DNA of 42,790 bases from Acidimicrobiaceae bacterium. GTDB taxonomy: Bacteria > Actinomycetota > Acidimicrobiia > Acidimicrobiales > RAAP-2. The notes beneath the pieces are model-generated. The model was not told where the DNA came from. It ran no database searches and saw only the letters and a program-made list of their open reading frames with translations. Below are positions 9,382-18,270 of the stretch, one piece after another. The translations under genes and the position numbers were made by a program. The stretch spans positions 1-42,790 of the forward strand of contig JABEUQ010000024.1 in assembly GCA_013044265.1 (NCBI GenBank), given 5' to 3'. How positions within the stretch are numbered: the first letter of the stretch is position 1; each line of letters starts with the position of its first letter.

Positions 9382-10455
9382 GTGACTCAACTCTTCAGCC
9401 CCCTCACGATTCGATCGAGTACCTTCCCCAATCGTGCCTGGGTGAGTCCCATGTGCCAGTATTCCGCCGATGATGGCGTGGTGGGTCCGTGGCACCTGGT
9501 GCACTTAGGAAGTTTCGCGACGGGTGGTGCGGGATTGATAATGGCCGAGGCGACCGCTGTGAGTCCCGAGGGGCGAATCTCCGTCGCGTGTCCGGGACTG
9601 TGGAACGACGAACAAGTGGCAGCTTGGCGCACGGTGACTGATTTCATCCACTCTCAGGATACCAAGGTGGGTATCCAACTTGCTCACGCTGGTCGCAAAG
9701 CCTCAACGATGCGTCCTTGGGACGATCACCCGATTGCTGAAGTCCAAGATGGTGGGTGGCAGAGCGTTGCTCCGAGCGCAGTCGCCTTTGAGGGCTACCC
9801 CGTTCCTCGTGCCCTGAAGTCACAAGAGATCGATGCTCTGGTCGAGGACTTCGCCGACGCTGCCCAGCGCGCTAGTAATGCAGGATTTGACGTTCTGGAG
9901 ATCCACGCCGCTCACGGCTATCTCCTGCACCAATTCTTGTCGCCGTTGTCGAACCTGCGCGATGACGAGTATGGAGGTTCTCTCGAGAACCGGGCTCGGT
10001 TCCTAGTGCGTGTGGTGACAGCAGTTCGAGATCGCGTTGGCGATGAAGTACCAATCTTTGTGCGTATTTCTGCCAGTGACTACACGCCGGCGGGCTGGGA
10101 CATCGAGGAATCTGTCGAACTTTCTGCGATGTTACGAGATGTTGGCGTTGACCTCATCGACGTCTCCTCGGGGGGAAACGTGGCCGGCGCCACTATTCCG
10201 GTGGGTCCGGGCTACCAAGTGCACTTCTCCCGAGAGATACGCGAGAAGGTGCGAATTCTCACGGCCTCAGTTGGTCTCATCACTGATCCCGCTCAGGCTG
10301 AGCAGATTCTTAAGGACGGATCTGCCGATGCGGTGCTGTTGGCTCGAGCTTTCCTGCGAAATCCTCGCTGGGCGCTGGCTGCGGCCGAAGCTCTTGATGA
10401 GGTCATAGCGTGGCCCCTGCAGTTCGACCGAGCTCGCACCGTGCGCCACAACTGA
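9382..10455 (+). CDS. NADH:flavin oxidoreductase, old-yellow-enzyme (YqjM-like) family
   Basis: A 357-aa FMN-dependent TIM-barrel ene-reductase that reduces activated C=C bonds using NAD(P)H. Seen: SPMCQYS near the N-terminus (the YqjM-type Cys by the flavin), QLAHAGRKAS, the substrate-binding HAAH in EIHAAHGYLLHQFLSP, the SNLRDDEYGGSLENR signature, and a C-terminal phosphate-binding segment (ADAVLLARAFLRNP). I moved the start to the GTG at 9382: AAAGGA lies 5 nt before it and the protein then begins at the family's usual MTQLFSP. An in-frame GTG at 9301 would add 27 atypical residues. The physiological substrate is unknown. Confidence 0.88.
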   Translation: MTQLFSPLTIRSSTFPNRAWVSPMCQYSADDGVVGPWHLVHLGSFATGGAGLIMAEATAVSPEGRISVACPGLWNDEQVAAWRTVTDFIHSQDTKVGIQLAHAGRKASTMRPWDDHPIAEVQDGGWQSVAPSAVAFEGYPVPRALKSQEIDALVEDFADAAQRASNAGFDVLEIHAAHGYLLHQFLSPLSNLRDDEYGGSLENRARFLVRVVTAVRDRVGDEVPIFVRISASDYTPAGWDIEESVELSAMLRDVGVDLIDVSSGGNVAGATIPVGPGYQVHFSREIREKVRILTASVGLITDPAQAEQILKDGSADAVLLARAFLRNPRWALAAAEALDEVIAWPLQFDRARTVRHN

Positions 10456-10464
10456 ATCTGGTGC

Positions 10465-10487
10465 CGTCTTCAGTAGAATAGAAGACG
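10465..10487. promoter_or_regulatory. -10 box inside an inverted repeat, upstream of the FAD oxidoreductase
   Basis: CGTCTTC (10465-10471) and GAAGACG (10481-10487) are perfect 7-bp arms around a 9-nt spacer. That spacer contains TAGAAT (10474-10479), a good -10 box. A protein bound here would block the promoter, so this is an operator candidate. An ATG follows directly at 10488. Confidence 0.4.
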
Positions 10488-10523
10488 ATGACACAGTGGC
10501 GTCACGAGACCACACTGCGGTAG
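10488..10523 (+). CDS. Putative 11-residue leader peptide upstream of the FAD oxidoreductase
   Basis: ATG, 8 nt after a TAGAAT -10 box, opens a short frame encoding MTQWRHETTLR and ending in TAG 9 nt before the GTG of the next gene. If transcription starts at about this ATG, as the -10 suggests, the peptide would be translated leaderlessly and could couple to the oxidoreductase. There is no homology support and short frames arise by chance. Confidence 0.25.
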   Translation: MTQWRHETTLR

Positions 10524-10532
10524 CGAGAGAAG

Positions 10533-11969
10533 GTGACCCAGCCGTTGGCTGGCTCTATGGATAAGAAGAACTCTTTTGTTCTGCGCCATTTGAGCGATCT
10601 CCAACCCGATTTATGGTGGCTGGACTCGGACCCTTTGGAGCCCGCGGCGCGATCTTCCCTGATTGGTGAAATTGGTGCAGATTTGTGTGTGGTAGGTGCG
10701 GGCTATAGCGGTCTATGGACAGCGTTGCTCGCCAAAGAACGCGACCCGAATCGAGAGGTGGTGATTCTCGAGCAATACGAGACTGGCGCCGGGGCCTCGG
10801 GGCGCAATGGCGGTTTTTGTTCGGCGTCGCTCACGCACGGCTTCGGAAATGGCATGCAACGCTTCGCCGCGGAGATGCCCCTGATTGAGGAGATGGGGCG
10901 TCAGAATCTCAACGAGATTGAGGAGACTATTCGTCGCTACGGCATCGAGTGCGATTTCGAACGTACCGGTGAGTTGCGCGTCGCGGTCGAACCATGGCAA
11001 CTCGAAGGAATGACCGAAGAAGCTCGCCTTCGTAATGAGATGGGCGACCACGTCGAAGTATTGAGTCGCGAACAGGTGCAAGCACGCATTCACTCCCCCA
11101 TATACGAAGGGGCGATCTTTGATCCTGACGGCACTGCCATGGTTGATCCCGCACGCCTGGTGTGGGGACTGGAGCGCGCATGCTTGTCGCTCGGTGTACT
11201 GATTTATGAGAATTCCAAAGTGTTGCATCTCGAGGATGTTGCGGGTGGAGTGACGGTTCACACCTCGTACGGCGCAGTCACTGCGTCACGAGTCGCCCTC
11301 GCGACCAACGTGTTTCCTTCATTGGTTCGAAAGGCGCGCAAATACGTCGTGCCAGTTTTTGACTATCAACTAGTGACCGAACCGCTGACGCCTGAACAAC
11401 GAGAGAGTATCGGTTGGTTTGGTCGCGAGGGCGTCGCAGACGCGGGTAACCAATTCCATTACTATCGCCTCACTCAAGACGGTTGCATTCTGTGGGGCGG
11501 TTATGACGCGATATATAACTTTCGGGGCAAGGTGCAGCGCGACTATGAATTCAACGCCGAGACCTATGCCACGCTGGCTGGACATTTCTTAAAGACTTTT
11601 CCACAGCTAGCCGGAATTAAGTTCACCCATGGTTGGGGTGGGGCCATTGATACCTGTACTCGGTTCTCCCCTTTTTGGGGCACGGCGCATCAAGGACGAG
11701 TGGCGTACGTGATGGGCTTCACCGGCCTTGGCGTCGGTGCCACTCGATTCGGTGCCCAGACGATGATTGATCTTCTCGACGGTGTGGATTCGCCACGAAC
11801 CCAACTGACCATGGTGCGACGTAAACCGCTGCCATTTCCACCCGAACCACTGCGATGGTTCTTCATCCGCGTGACGCAGTGGTCGATTCGGCGAGCCGAC
11901 TCGCGCCAGGGACGTCGCAATGCATGGTTGAAGTTACTGGACAGATTGGGTCTTGGTTTCGACTCCTAG
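10533..11969 (+). CDS. FAD-dependent oxidoreductase, DAO family (gamma-glutamylputrescine-oxidase-like)
   Basis: A 478-aa amine/amino-acid oxidase of the D-amino-acid-oxidase fold. The Rossmann motif CVVGAGYSGLWTAL lies near residues 51-64. GAGASGRNGGFCS (about 87-99) is the second FAD-contact motif typical of PuuB/OrdL-like enzymes. The C-terminal FTGLGVGATRFGAQTM is the closing FAD-binding strand-helix. The GTG at 10533 is used as start, but an ATG at 10557 (MDKKNSF) is possible; neither has a well-placed ribosome site. The family suggests oxidation of a primary or secondary amine. No polyamine or glutamyl-transfer genes are adjacent, so the substrate is open. Confidence 0.82.
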   Translation: MTQPLAGSMDKKNSFVLRHLSDLQPDLWWLDSDPLEPAARSSLIGEIGADLCVVGAGYSGLWTALLAKERDPNREVVILEQYETGAGASGRNGGFCSASLTHGFGNGMQRFAAEMPLIEEMGRQNLNEIEETIRRYGIECDFERTGELRVAVEPWQLEGMTEEARLRNEMGDHVEVLSREQVQARIHSPIYEGAIFDPDGTAMVDPARLVWGLERACLSLGVLIYENSKVLHLEDVAGGVTVHTSYGAVTASRVALATNVFPSLVRKARKYVVPVFDYQLVTEPLTPEQRESIGWFGREGVADAGNQFHYYRLTQDGCILWGGYDAIYNFRGKVQRDYEFNAETYATLAGHFLKTFPQLAGIKFTHGWGGAIDTCTRFSPFWGTAHQGRVAYVMGFTGLGVGATRFGAQTMIDLLDGVDSPRTQLTMVRRKPLPFPPEPLRWFFIRVTQWSIRRADSRQGRRNAWLKLLDRLGLGFDS

Positions 11970-11975
11970 GGCTCT

Positions 11976-13946
11976 TTAATCCTCGCTGGTGGCGTGCGTG
12001 TCCATCAAGCCGGCGATCATGTTCACGACTGTGGGATCGGTCAAAGTGGTCACGTCACCTAGCGAGCGATTCTCCGCCACGTCGCGCAACAGTCGACGCA
12101 TAATCTTTCCGCTTCGAGTCTTGGGGAGATCCGGCGTCAAAATAATCTGTCGAGGCTTGGCGATTGGACTAATCGTGTTGGCCACGTGCGCGCGCAACTC
12201 CTCGATCACTCGAGCGTGGTCCTGCTCTGTCTCTCCTACCGAGAGTTTCAAAGTGACGAAGGCCACGATGGCCTGTCCTGTGGTTTCGTCCGACGCACCA
12301 ACAACTGCTGCTTCTGCGACGGCGGGGTGGCCAACCAGGGCGTGTTCGACTTCGGTGGTCGAGAGCCGGTGTCCAGAGATGTTCATGACGTCGTCGACGC
12401 GTCCGAGGAGCCAGAGATCACCGTCGGCGTCGAGCTTGGCCCCGTCGCCGGCGAAGTACTTGCCCGGGAAACGGCTCCAGTACGTCTCGAGGAAGCGATC
12501 GGGATCACCCCAGATGCCACGGGTCATCGAGGGCCAGGGTGCGGTGATGACTAGATAACCACCTTCCCCGTTACCCACTTCTTTTCCGGAGTCGTCCACC
12601 ACGGCTACGGAAATTCCCGGCAACGAGCGCATTGCGGCACCTGGTTTAGTAGAAGAAATTCCTGGAAGTGGCGAACATATGATTGCCCCAGTCTCGGTCT
12701 GCCACCACGTGTCCACGATCGGGCAACGGTTGCCCCCAACATTCATTCGATACCACATCCAGGCTTCGGGGTTGATGGGTTCGCCCACGGTACCGAGTAG
12801 TCGCAACGAGGTCAGATCGAACGCTGCGGGAATCTGATGTCCCCATTTCATGAGTGTGCGGATGGTGGTTGGAGCGGTGTAGAGAATGGTCACTTGGTAC
12901 TGCGAGATGATCTTCCACCAGCGGTCCCGACCACCGGAGTCGGGCAGTCCTTCGTACATGATCTGGGTGACACCATTGATGAGCGGTCCGTAGACGATGT
13001 AGCTGTGTCCGGTGATCCAACCGATGTCGGCCGCGGTCCAACAGACGTCGGTCTCGGGCTTGACGTCAAAGACGTAGTTGTACGTGGTGGCGACCTGGGT
13101 GAGGTAACCCGCGGTCGTGTGGAAGATGCCCTTGGGCTTGGCGGTGGTGCCCGAGGTGTACATGATGAACATTGTTGTCTCGGCGGGGAAGGCCTGGGCC
13201 TCGTGGACGTCACTTTGGTGATCGACCACGTCGTGCCACCAGTGGTCGCGACCCTCGACCCAGTCGACGTCTTCGTGAGTGCGCTGCACCACGAGGACTG
13301 CCGAAACGTCAGGACAGGACTTGAGGGCCTCGTCCACCGCGGGCTTCAGTGGTGAGGCGGCGCCTCGACGGAACGCTCCATCCGCGGTGACGACGAAACG
13401 ACAGTCCGAGTCGAGAATTCGTGAGGCGAGGGCTTCGGCCGAGAATCCGCCGAAGACGACGGAGTGGATCGCGCCCAGGCGAACGACGGCCAGCATCGTG
13501 AAGATGGCCTCGGGAATCATTGGCATGTAGACCGCGACGCGATCACCCTTCTTCACGCCGAGCTCGATCAGGGCGTTAGCGGTGCGACACACTTCACCCA
13601 GTAGTTCGCGGTATGTGATGGTGCGCGACTCCCCCTCGGCGTCGCCCACCCAGTGATACGCCACGCGATCACCGCGACCCTCCTTGACGTGCACGTCAAC
13701 GCAACTCACCGAGGCGTTGAGCGTACCGTCGGCGAACCAAGTGGCGTTGGGTAGATTCCATTCGAGCGACGTGGTCGGCTCGCTGGCCCAGGTCAGGCGA
13801 TCGGCCTGGCGCCGCCACCAGGCCACCGGGTCGGCATCGGCGTCCTCGTAAATGGACGACTGGGCGTTAGCCTGCGCCGTGAACTCCGCGCTCGGTGCGA
13901 AGGCCCGGTCCTCATCGAGCCAGGCTTCGATCTTTGCTTCACTCAT
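11976..13946 (-). CDS. acs: Acetyl-CoA synthetase
   Basis: A 656-aa AMP-forming acetate-CoA ligase, which makes acetyl-CoA from acetate, ATP and CoA through acetyl-AMP. Motifs: the P-loop-like YTSGTTAKPKGIFHTT, the adenylate-binding WWQTETGA, the hinge LLGRVDDVMNISGHRLST, and a C-terminal PKTRSGKIMRR whose Lys is the usual site of regulatory acetylation. I chose the ATG at 13946 (MSEAKIEAW) because GGGGGA lies just before it; an ATG four codons upstream overlaps that site. It lies downstream of an acetate transporter on the same strand but behind a strong hairpin. Confidence 0.95.
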   Translation of the reverse strand: MSEAKIEAWLDEDRAFAPSAEFTAQANAQSSIYEDADADPVAWWRRQADRLTWASEPTTSLEWNLPNATWFADGTLNASVSCVDVHVKEGRGDRVAYHWVGDAEGESRTITYRELLGEVCRTANALIELGVKKGDRVAVYMPMIPEAIFTMLAVVRLGAIHSVVFGGFSAEALASRILDSDCRFVVTADGAFRRGAASPLKPAVDEALKSCPDVSAVLVVQRTHEDVDWVEGRDHWWHDVVDHQSDVHEAQAFPAETTMFIMYTSGTTAKPKGIFHTTAGYLTQVATTYNYVFDVKPETDVCWTAADIGWITGHSYIVYGPLINGVTQIMYEGLPDSGGRDRWWKIISQYQVTILYTAPTTIRTLMKWGHQIPAAFDLTSLRLLGTVGEPINPEAWMWYRMNVGGNRCPIVDTWWQTETGAIICSPLPGISSTKPGAAMRSLPGISVAVVDDSGKEVGNGEGGYLVITAPWPSMTRGIWGDPDRFLETYWSRFPGKYFAGDGAKLDADGDLWLLGRVDDVMNISGHRLSTTEVEHALVGHPAVAEAAVVGASDETTGQAIVAFVTLKLSVGETEQDHARVIEELRAHVANTISPIAKPRQIILTPDLPKTRSGKIMRRLLRDVAENRSLGDVTTLTDPTVVNMIAGLMDTHATSED

Positions 13947-14037
13947 GTTGTCCCCCATTGTGTGCTGTCTCGTATGTGTCGTGAGCGTCACTAGCGCCCG
14001 TATCTATTTCTATCAATTTCTACCAAGTAGTTCTCTA

Positions 14038-14089
14038 CCGAGTAATCACGACGCCCGAGTCGCGTGACCCGGGCGTCGTGATTACTCGG
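14038..14089 (-). terminator. Perfect 20-bp stem-loop between acetate transporter and acs
   Basis: Bases 14038-14057 pair perfectly with 14070-14089 (arm begins CCGAGTAATCACGACG). The 12-nt loop can form three further pairs. It starts 9 nt after the transporter stop codon. There is no T-run on the minus strand, but actinobacterial terminators often lack one. It may instead be an mRNA-processing or attenuation element setting different levels of transporter and acs. Confidence 0.65.
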
Positions 14090-14098
14090 CGTACTTCG

Positions 14099-14668
14099 TT
14101 AACTTCGCGGCCCCACCGGCAAGACCACTTTGCCGTGGGTGGCGTTGATGACGCCCGCCGCGGAGGTGTACCACGCCGCGACCGCCGTCGCCAAGCCGAA
14201 CCACCCACCAATCTTGACGATGTTGGCGTGCGCCCCGAACGATCCCCAGTTACCCCACGTCAAGAAGATGAACGTGATGACTAGTAGGACGAACACGACC
14301 AGGAGCGCGTTGTTGAGTTTGGCCGAGGCGACCATCATGTAGACGGTGAAGATCGTCCAACTCAGCAGGAACACACCCGTCGAGCCGTTCGCCCCGAGCG
14401 CCTTTTGCCAGTTGACCAGCGCGTAGAACGACAGCCAGAACGCGCCATAAGAAGTGAAGGCCACGGCAGCAAAGGTGTTCTTGCGCACGAATTCCATCAT
14501 TCCCGCGATCAACTGTGCGATGCCACCGTAGAAAAACGCCAGCGACAAAGCCGCCGCCACCCCCGCACCGTGCCACAGATTGGCGTTGGCGCTACTGAGA
14601 GCGAACGTCGTCGTTGCGAAAGCAGCGAGGCCCAGAGGCCCCGGGTCCGCGACCTTTTCATCGGCCAT
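14099..14668 (-). CDS. Acetate uptake transporter, GPR1/FUN34/YaaH (SatP) family
   Basis: A 189-aa six-helix membrane protein. The family signature near the N-terminus appears as DPGPLGLAAFATTTFALS (canonical form NPAPLGL), followed by helices with GGIAQLIAGMMEF and TSYGAFWLSF, both characteristic of this acetate/succinate channel family. The start is ATG with GGGGGG about 6 nt upstream. It sits just upstream of acs on the same strand, so import and activation of acetate are physically linked. The Asn-to-Asp and Ala-to-Gly changes in the signature are mild. Confidence 0.9.
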   Translation of the reverse strand: MADEKVADPGPLGLAAFATTTFALSSANANLWHGAGVAAALSLAFFYGGIAQLIAGMMEFVRKNTFAAVAFTSYGAFWLSFYALVNWQKALGANGSTGVFLLSWTIFTVYMMVASAKLNNALLVVFVLLVITFIFLTWGNWGSFGAHANIVKIGGWFGLATAVAAWYTSAAGVINATHGKVVLPVGPRS

Positions 14669-14817
14669 AATTACCCCCCCATGTTCTCAAGTCGGTTCAA
14701 CGCGATGTTGACCCTCCACTTGCTTAGTTCAACGTCGCTTGACGACGATGACTCTTGAGGGGAAAATCTTTGTGAATAGTTGCACAAGCGGTCTCAATTA
14801 ATCCTATTGACCAGTGA

Positions 14818-15588
14818 CTATTCATCGATGGCGCGACGAAAGGATGCGACGAATTCCTCGGTGTCGGCGGGACTCGCGCCCCGCAGAATTGTGTCAACGA
14901 GGGCCGAACCCACAATCACGCCGTCGGAGCGTTGCGACGCGTCACGGGCCTGCGCCGGTGTGGTGATGCCGATGCCCACGTAGGTGGGCACGTCGGAGGT
15001 CGCGCGTACCGCGTTCACGACTCGCGTCGCGTCACCGTCTCCCGCAGCCCGACCGGTGACGGCCATTCGCGCCGAGGCGTAGCAAAAGCCTTGTGTCGTG
15101 CTCGCCAAGGTCTTGAAACGTTCCGGCGTCGTGGAAGGTGCCACGAGAAAGATCGTTGCGATGTCAGTATCGTCACAGACCTCACGCCACGGTTCCGATT
15201 CCTCAAGCGTGAGATCAGGGACGATGGCTCCAACGATGCCACTGGCGGAAAGGCGGCCCGCGGCACGACGAAGCCCGTAGTGGTGAAACAGGTTGTAGTA
15301 AGTCATGGCGATCAATGGTGCACCACTGCTCGCTCCTGTGAGTTCCGCGCAGATCGTGTCGATTGTGGTGCCAGCGGCCAGTGAACGCTGGGCCGCTTCT
15401 TGGATCACGACTCCGTCCATCATGGGATCCGAGAACGGAATACCGATTTCTATGGCGTCGGCACCACCTAAGACAGCAGCAGCGACGTGCCGGGTCCAGT
15501 CGGGTGTGACACCGGCCATGAAGTAGGGAACGAGAGCCTTTCGACCCGTCGCGCGCAGTTCGCGCAGATGTACCTCGAGACTCTTCAT
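14818..15588 (-). CDS. trpA: Tryptophan synthase alpha subunit
   Basis: A 256-aa TIM barrel that splits indole-3-glycerol phosphate into indole and glyceraldehyde 3-phosphate. The catalytic Glu is in DAIEIGIPFSDP, and the Asp in the following DPMMDG. The phosphate-binding GIGITTPAQAR and GVIVGSALV occupy the last third. ATG start with GAGAGGA 5 nt upstream, overlapping the trpB stop as ATGA. Last gene of trpCFBA. Confidence 0.96.
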   Translation of the reverse strand: MKSLEVHLRELRATGRKALVPYFMAGVTPDWTRHVAAAVLGGADAIEIGIPFSDPMMDGVVIQEAAQRSLAAGTTIDTICAELTGASSGAPLIAMTYYNLFHHYGLRRAAGRLSASGIVGAIVPDLTLEESEPWREVCDDTDIATIFLVAPSTTPERFKTLASTTQGFCYASARMAVTGRAAGDGDATRVVNAVRATSDVPTYVGIGITTPAQARDASQRSDGVIVGSALVDTILRGASPADTEEFVASFRRAIDE

Positions 15589-16769
15589 TCGCGTCCTCTC
15601 AAGATGTCGCGGACCTGCGCCACGTCCTTGTCACCGCGTCCCGACATATTCAAGAGGACCGTCGACCCACGAGGGATCGCTTTACCGGCCTCTTGCATGA
15701 TCCAAGCGACTGCGTGCGCGGATTCGAGCGCTGGGATGATACCTTCGAGTTCAGAGAGCGTTTGCAGGGCGACGAGCACCTCTTCATCACCCATGCCGAA
15801 ATATTCTGCGCGGCCGGCTGCGGCGAGGTACGCGTGCTCGGGCCCGATACCGGGGTAGTCGAGTCCCGCTGAGATGGAGTGGGCTTCTTCGATTTGACCG
15901 TGCTCACTCTGGATAAGCATGGATTTCATCCCGTGTAACACTCCGGGTGAGCCGTTTGAGACTGCTGCTCCCCCGGCGGCTTCCACACCGACGAGACGAG
16001 CCGTAGTGTTCGCAAAGCCCGCAAAAATTCCTGCTGCGTTTGATCCTCCGCCGACGCAGGCCACGACCATATCGGGCACGCCGACTCCCCGTCGGGCCAG
16101 TTGTTCTGAAGCCTCATGTCCAATGATGCTCTGGAATTCCCGCACCATCCAGGGGAACGGGTGCGGTCCCATGACTGAACCGAGGCAGTAGTGAGTGTCT
16201 TGCACGCAGGTCACCCATTCGCGCATGGCTTCATTGACCGCATCCTTAAGAGTCTTGGAGCCCGAGGTGACGGGCACCACTTTAGAACCTAGGAGTTCCA
16301 TGCGAAAAACATTGAGAACTTGACGTTGAGTATCGACTTCGCCCATGAAGACAGTGCATTCCAGTCCTAAACGCGCCGCGGCCGTCGCCGTGGCGACACC
16401 GTGCTGTCCGGCGCCGGTCTCTGCAATGACCCGTGCCTTGCCCATGCGACGCGTCAGCAAAGTTTGCCCCACGACATTGTTGATCTTGTGAGATCCCGTA
16501 TGGGCGAGGTCTTCACGCTTCGCGAAGACTTCGACGCCGAATTTCTTGGAGAATCGTCCCAGATATGTCACCGGGGTGGGGCGGCCACCAAATTCTTGTA
16601 GCACTGTGCGATATTCGTCGATGAACACCGGGTCGGCCCAGGCGTCAATGAATGCGGCTTCGAGCTCGAGGCACGCGGGCATCAGAGCTTCGGGGACAAA
16701 ACGACCACCGAAATCGCCGAAGTGCCCGGTGGATGATGGAATGCCCATGTAGTCGGAACGTTGGCTCAC
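15585..16769 (-). CDS. trpB: Tryptophan synthase beta subunit
   Basis: A 394-aa PLP enzyme that condenses indole with serine to make tryptophan. The PLP lysine is in HTGSHKINNVVGQ, the cofactor phosphate loop is GGGSNAAGIFAGF, and ETGAGQHGVATA is the conserved indole-site stretch. GTG start at 16769 overlaps the trpF stop as GTGA, with AAAGG upstream; an ATG seven codons in is less well placed. Full length, classical TrpB1 type. Confidence 0.96.
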   Translation of the reverse strand: MSQRSDYMGIPSSTGHFGDFGGRFVPEALMPACLELEAAFIDAWADPVFIDEYRTVLQEFGGRPTPVTYLGRFSKKFGVEVFAKREDLAHTGSHKINNVVGQTLLTRRMGKARVIAETGAGQHGVATATAAARLGLECTVFMGEVDTQRQVLNVFRMELLGSKVVPVTSGSKTLKDAVNEAMREWVTCVQDTHYCLGSVMGPHPFPWMVREFQSIIGHEASEQLARRGVGVPDMVVACVGGGSNAAGIFAGFANTTARLVGVEAAGGAAVSNGSPGVLHGMKSMLIQSEHGQIEEAHSISAGLDYPGIGPEHAYLAAAGRAEYFGMGDEEVLVALQTLSELEGIIPALESAHAVAWIMQEAGKAIPRGSTVLLNMSGRGDKDVAQVRDILRGRE

Positions 16770-17404
16770 TGCGCACCTTTCTGCGTAAGAGCCGCTCGGG
16801 CTCGTGTAACGAAACTAGCGACCTTGTCGTGGTCTTTGACGCCATGGCCGCTCTCCACGCCCGAGGCAACATCCACGCCCCAGGCCGATGTCAACGAGAT
16901 GGCCCGATCGACATTCTCCGGTGTCAGTCCTCCGGCGATCAACATTGGTATCTCGAAATGCAGCGCAGCGAGTGCGGCCCAGTCGTTCGCCACCCCACTA
17001 CCGGGTTGAGCGCTGTCGACAATCACCGCGACCACCGTGCTCCGCTCGTGCGCAGTCAGTGGTGGTGATTGCAAAGTGACAGCACGCACTACCTTCACCT
17101 CGCGAACCTTCAGGGCCTCGAGCAGTGATTCACTGGCGGGCTCGTGCAATTGCACCACCCGGAGTCCGTCGCGTTCCACAACTCGCACGATCTCGGAATC
17201 CTCTTGACTTCTAAAGACGCCCACGCACCACAGGTCGCGACCATATCGAGCAACGATGTCAGAGGCCGCATTACTTGATACTTGGCGCACTGAGGCCGCG
17301 TAAATCAAGCCGATTGCGTCGGCACCGGCCTCTGCGACGACGTCCGCGTCGCCCAGAGAAGTGACACCGCAGATCTTTATCCGTGGCACCGCGACATCAA
17401 TCAC
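16766..17404 (-). CDS. trpF: Phosphoribosylanthranilate isomerase
   Basis: A TIM barrel of about 212 aa that converts phosphoribosylanthranilate to CdRP, between TrpD and TrpC. It opens with the family signature RIKICGVTSLGDA containing the catalytic Cys. GLIYAASVRQV, the conserved QLH, LIAGGLTPENV and a C-terminal GVDVASGVE follow; the Asp in VDVASG is the expected acid. The start is uncertain: I propose the GTG at 17404, overlapping the end of trpC by 8 nt. Confidence 0.92.
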   Translation of the reverse strand: MIDVAVPRIKICGVTSLGDADVVAEAGADAIGLIYAASVRQVSSNAASDIVARYGRDLWCVGVFRSQEDSEIVRVVERDGLRVVQLHEPASESLLEALKVREVKVVRAVTLQSPPLTAHERSTVVAVIVDSAQPGSGVANDWAALAALHFEIPMLIAGGLTPENVDRAISLTSAWGVDVASGVESGHGVKDHDKVASFVTRARAALTQKGAQ

Positions 17405-18197
17405 GTTGAAACCCCAGGGAGATGCTGGCGAAATTGCGAACCGTCGCGCGTGGAGAGGGAGAGGTGACGAATACCTCACCAACTAACACCGCATCAAAAC
17501 CGGCGTCCGCGGCTCTCTCGACGTCGCTCGTAGTGCGTAGCCCCGACTCGGCCACTCGGATAATCTCACCCGGCAAGTCCGCGATGATCTTGGCGGCGTG
17601 CTCTGGATGTACTTCGAAGGTGTGTAGGTCTCGTTGGTTAACTCCTATGAGTCGAGCGCCACTTTCGAGGGCCACGTGCGCCTCACGGGCATCGTGCACC
17701 TCCACAAGTGGACTGAGTCCGACTTCGAGTGCCAGGGTCACGAAGTTTGAGAGTTCGCCGGCGTCCAAGATGGCCGCAATCAGCAGTACGCCGCTAGCAC
17801 CCATGTCGGCGGCGTCGAGTACATCGTTTTCACTGACGGTGAAATCCTTGCGCAAAACTGGCACCTTAACTGCGGTGGTGACCGACTCGAGGTCCGCGCG
17901 CGAACCCGCGAAATGTGCTTCGTCGGTGAGAACTGAGATAGCGGCTGCTCCCCCGGCCACGTACTCCAGAGCCAATGAAGCGGCGTCGAGGTGTTGGCCG
18001 AGCCAACCTTTTGAGGGAGAACGCCGTTTGACCTCGGCAATGATCTTGACGTTACTTCCACTAGTTCGGGCGAGGGCGTCTTCGAGTCGGGGGCCATCGT
18101 AATGAACGTGGGCCACTCGTGAGCGCCAGTCGCGCGTGTCGCGTTGTGCGCGAGTTCGATGAAACGACTCGATTGCGTCGAGGTAGGTGGCGACCAT
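17397..18197 (-). CDS. trpC: Indole-3-glycerol phosphate synthase
   Basis: A 266-aa TIM barrel that decarboxylates and cyclises CdRP to indole-3-glycerol phosphate. Expected catalytic segments are present: IIAEVKRRSPSKG, VLRKDFTVSE, the LIGVNQRDLHTF Asn/Arg segment, and RVAESGLRT. First gene of trpC-F-B-A, with a TACGAT -10 box 6 nt before the ATG and no ribosome site, so probably leaderless. Its start faces trpD 73 bp away. trpE and trpG are not in the window. Confidence 0.95.
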   Translation of the reverse strand: MVATYLDAIESFHRTRAQRDTRDWRSRVAHVHYDGPRLEDALARTSGSNVKIIAEVKRRSPSKGWLGQHLDAASLALEYVAGGAAAISVLTDEAHFAGSRADLESVTTAVKVPVLRKDFTVSENDVLDAADMGASGVLLIAAILDAGELSNFVTLALEVGLSPLVEVHDAREAHVALESGARLIGVNQRDLHTFEVHPEHAAKIIADLPGEIIRVAESGLRTTSDVERAADAGFDAVLVGEVFVTSPSPRATVRNFASISLGFQRD

Positions 18198-18203
18198 CGC
18201 TCA

Positions 18204-18209
18204 ATCGTA
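18204..18209 (-). promoter_or_regulatory. -10 box of trpCFBA (leaderless arrangement)
   Basis: TACGAT on the minus strand ends 6 nt before the trpC ATG. No clear -35 is visible. A leaderless start leaves no room for a trp leader peptide or T-box ahead of trpC. Confidence 0.45.
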
Positions 18210-18270
18210 GTTGTCGAGTTCGAAGCCACTCCCGAGTAATTTGTAATGAAACTCCAAAGAGAGGACGAGA

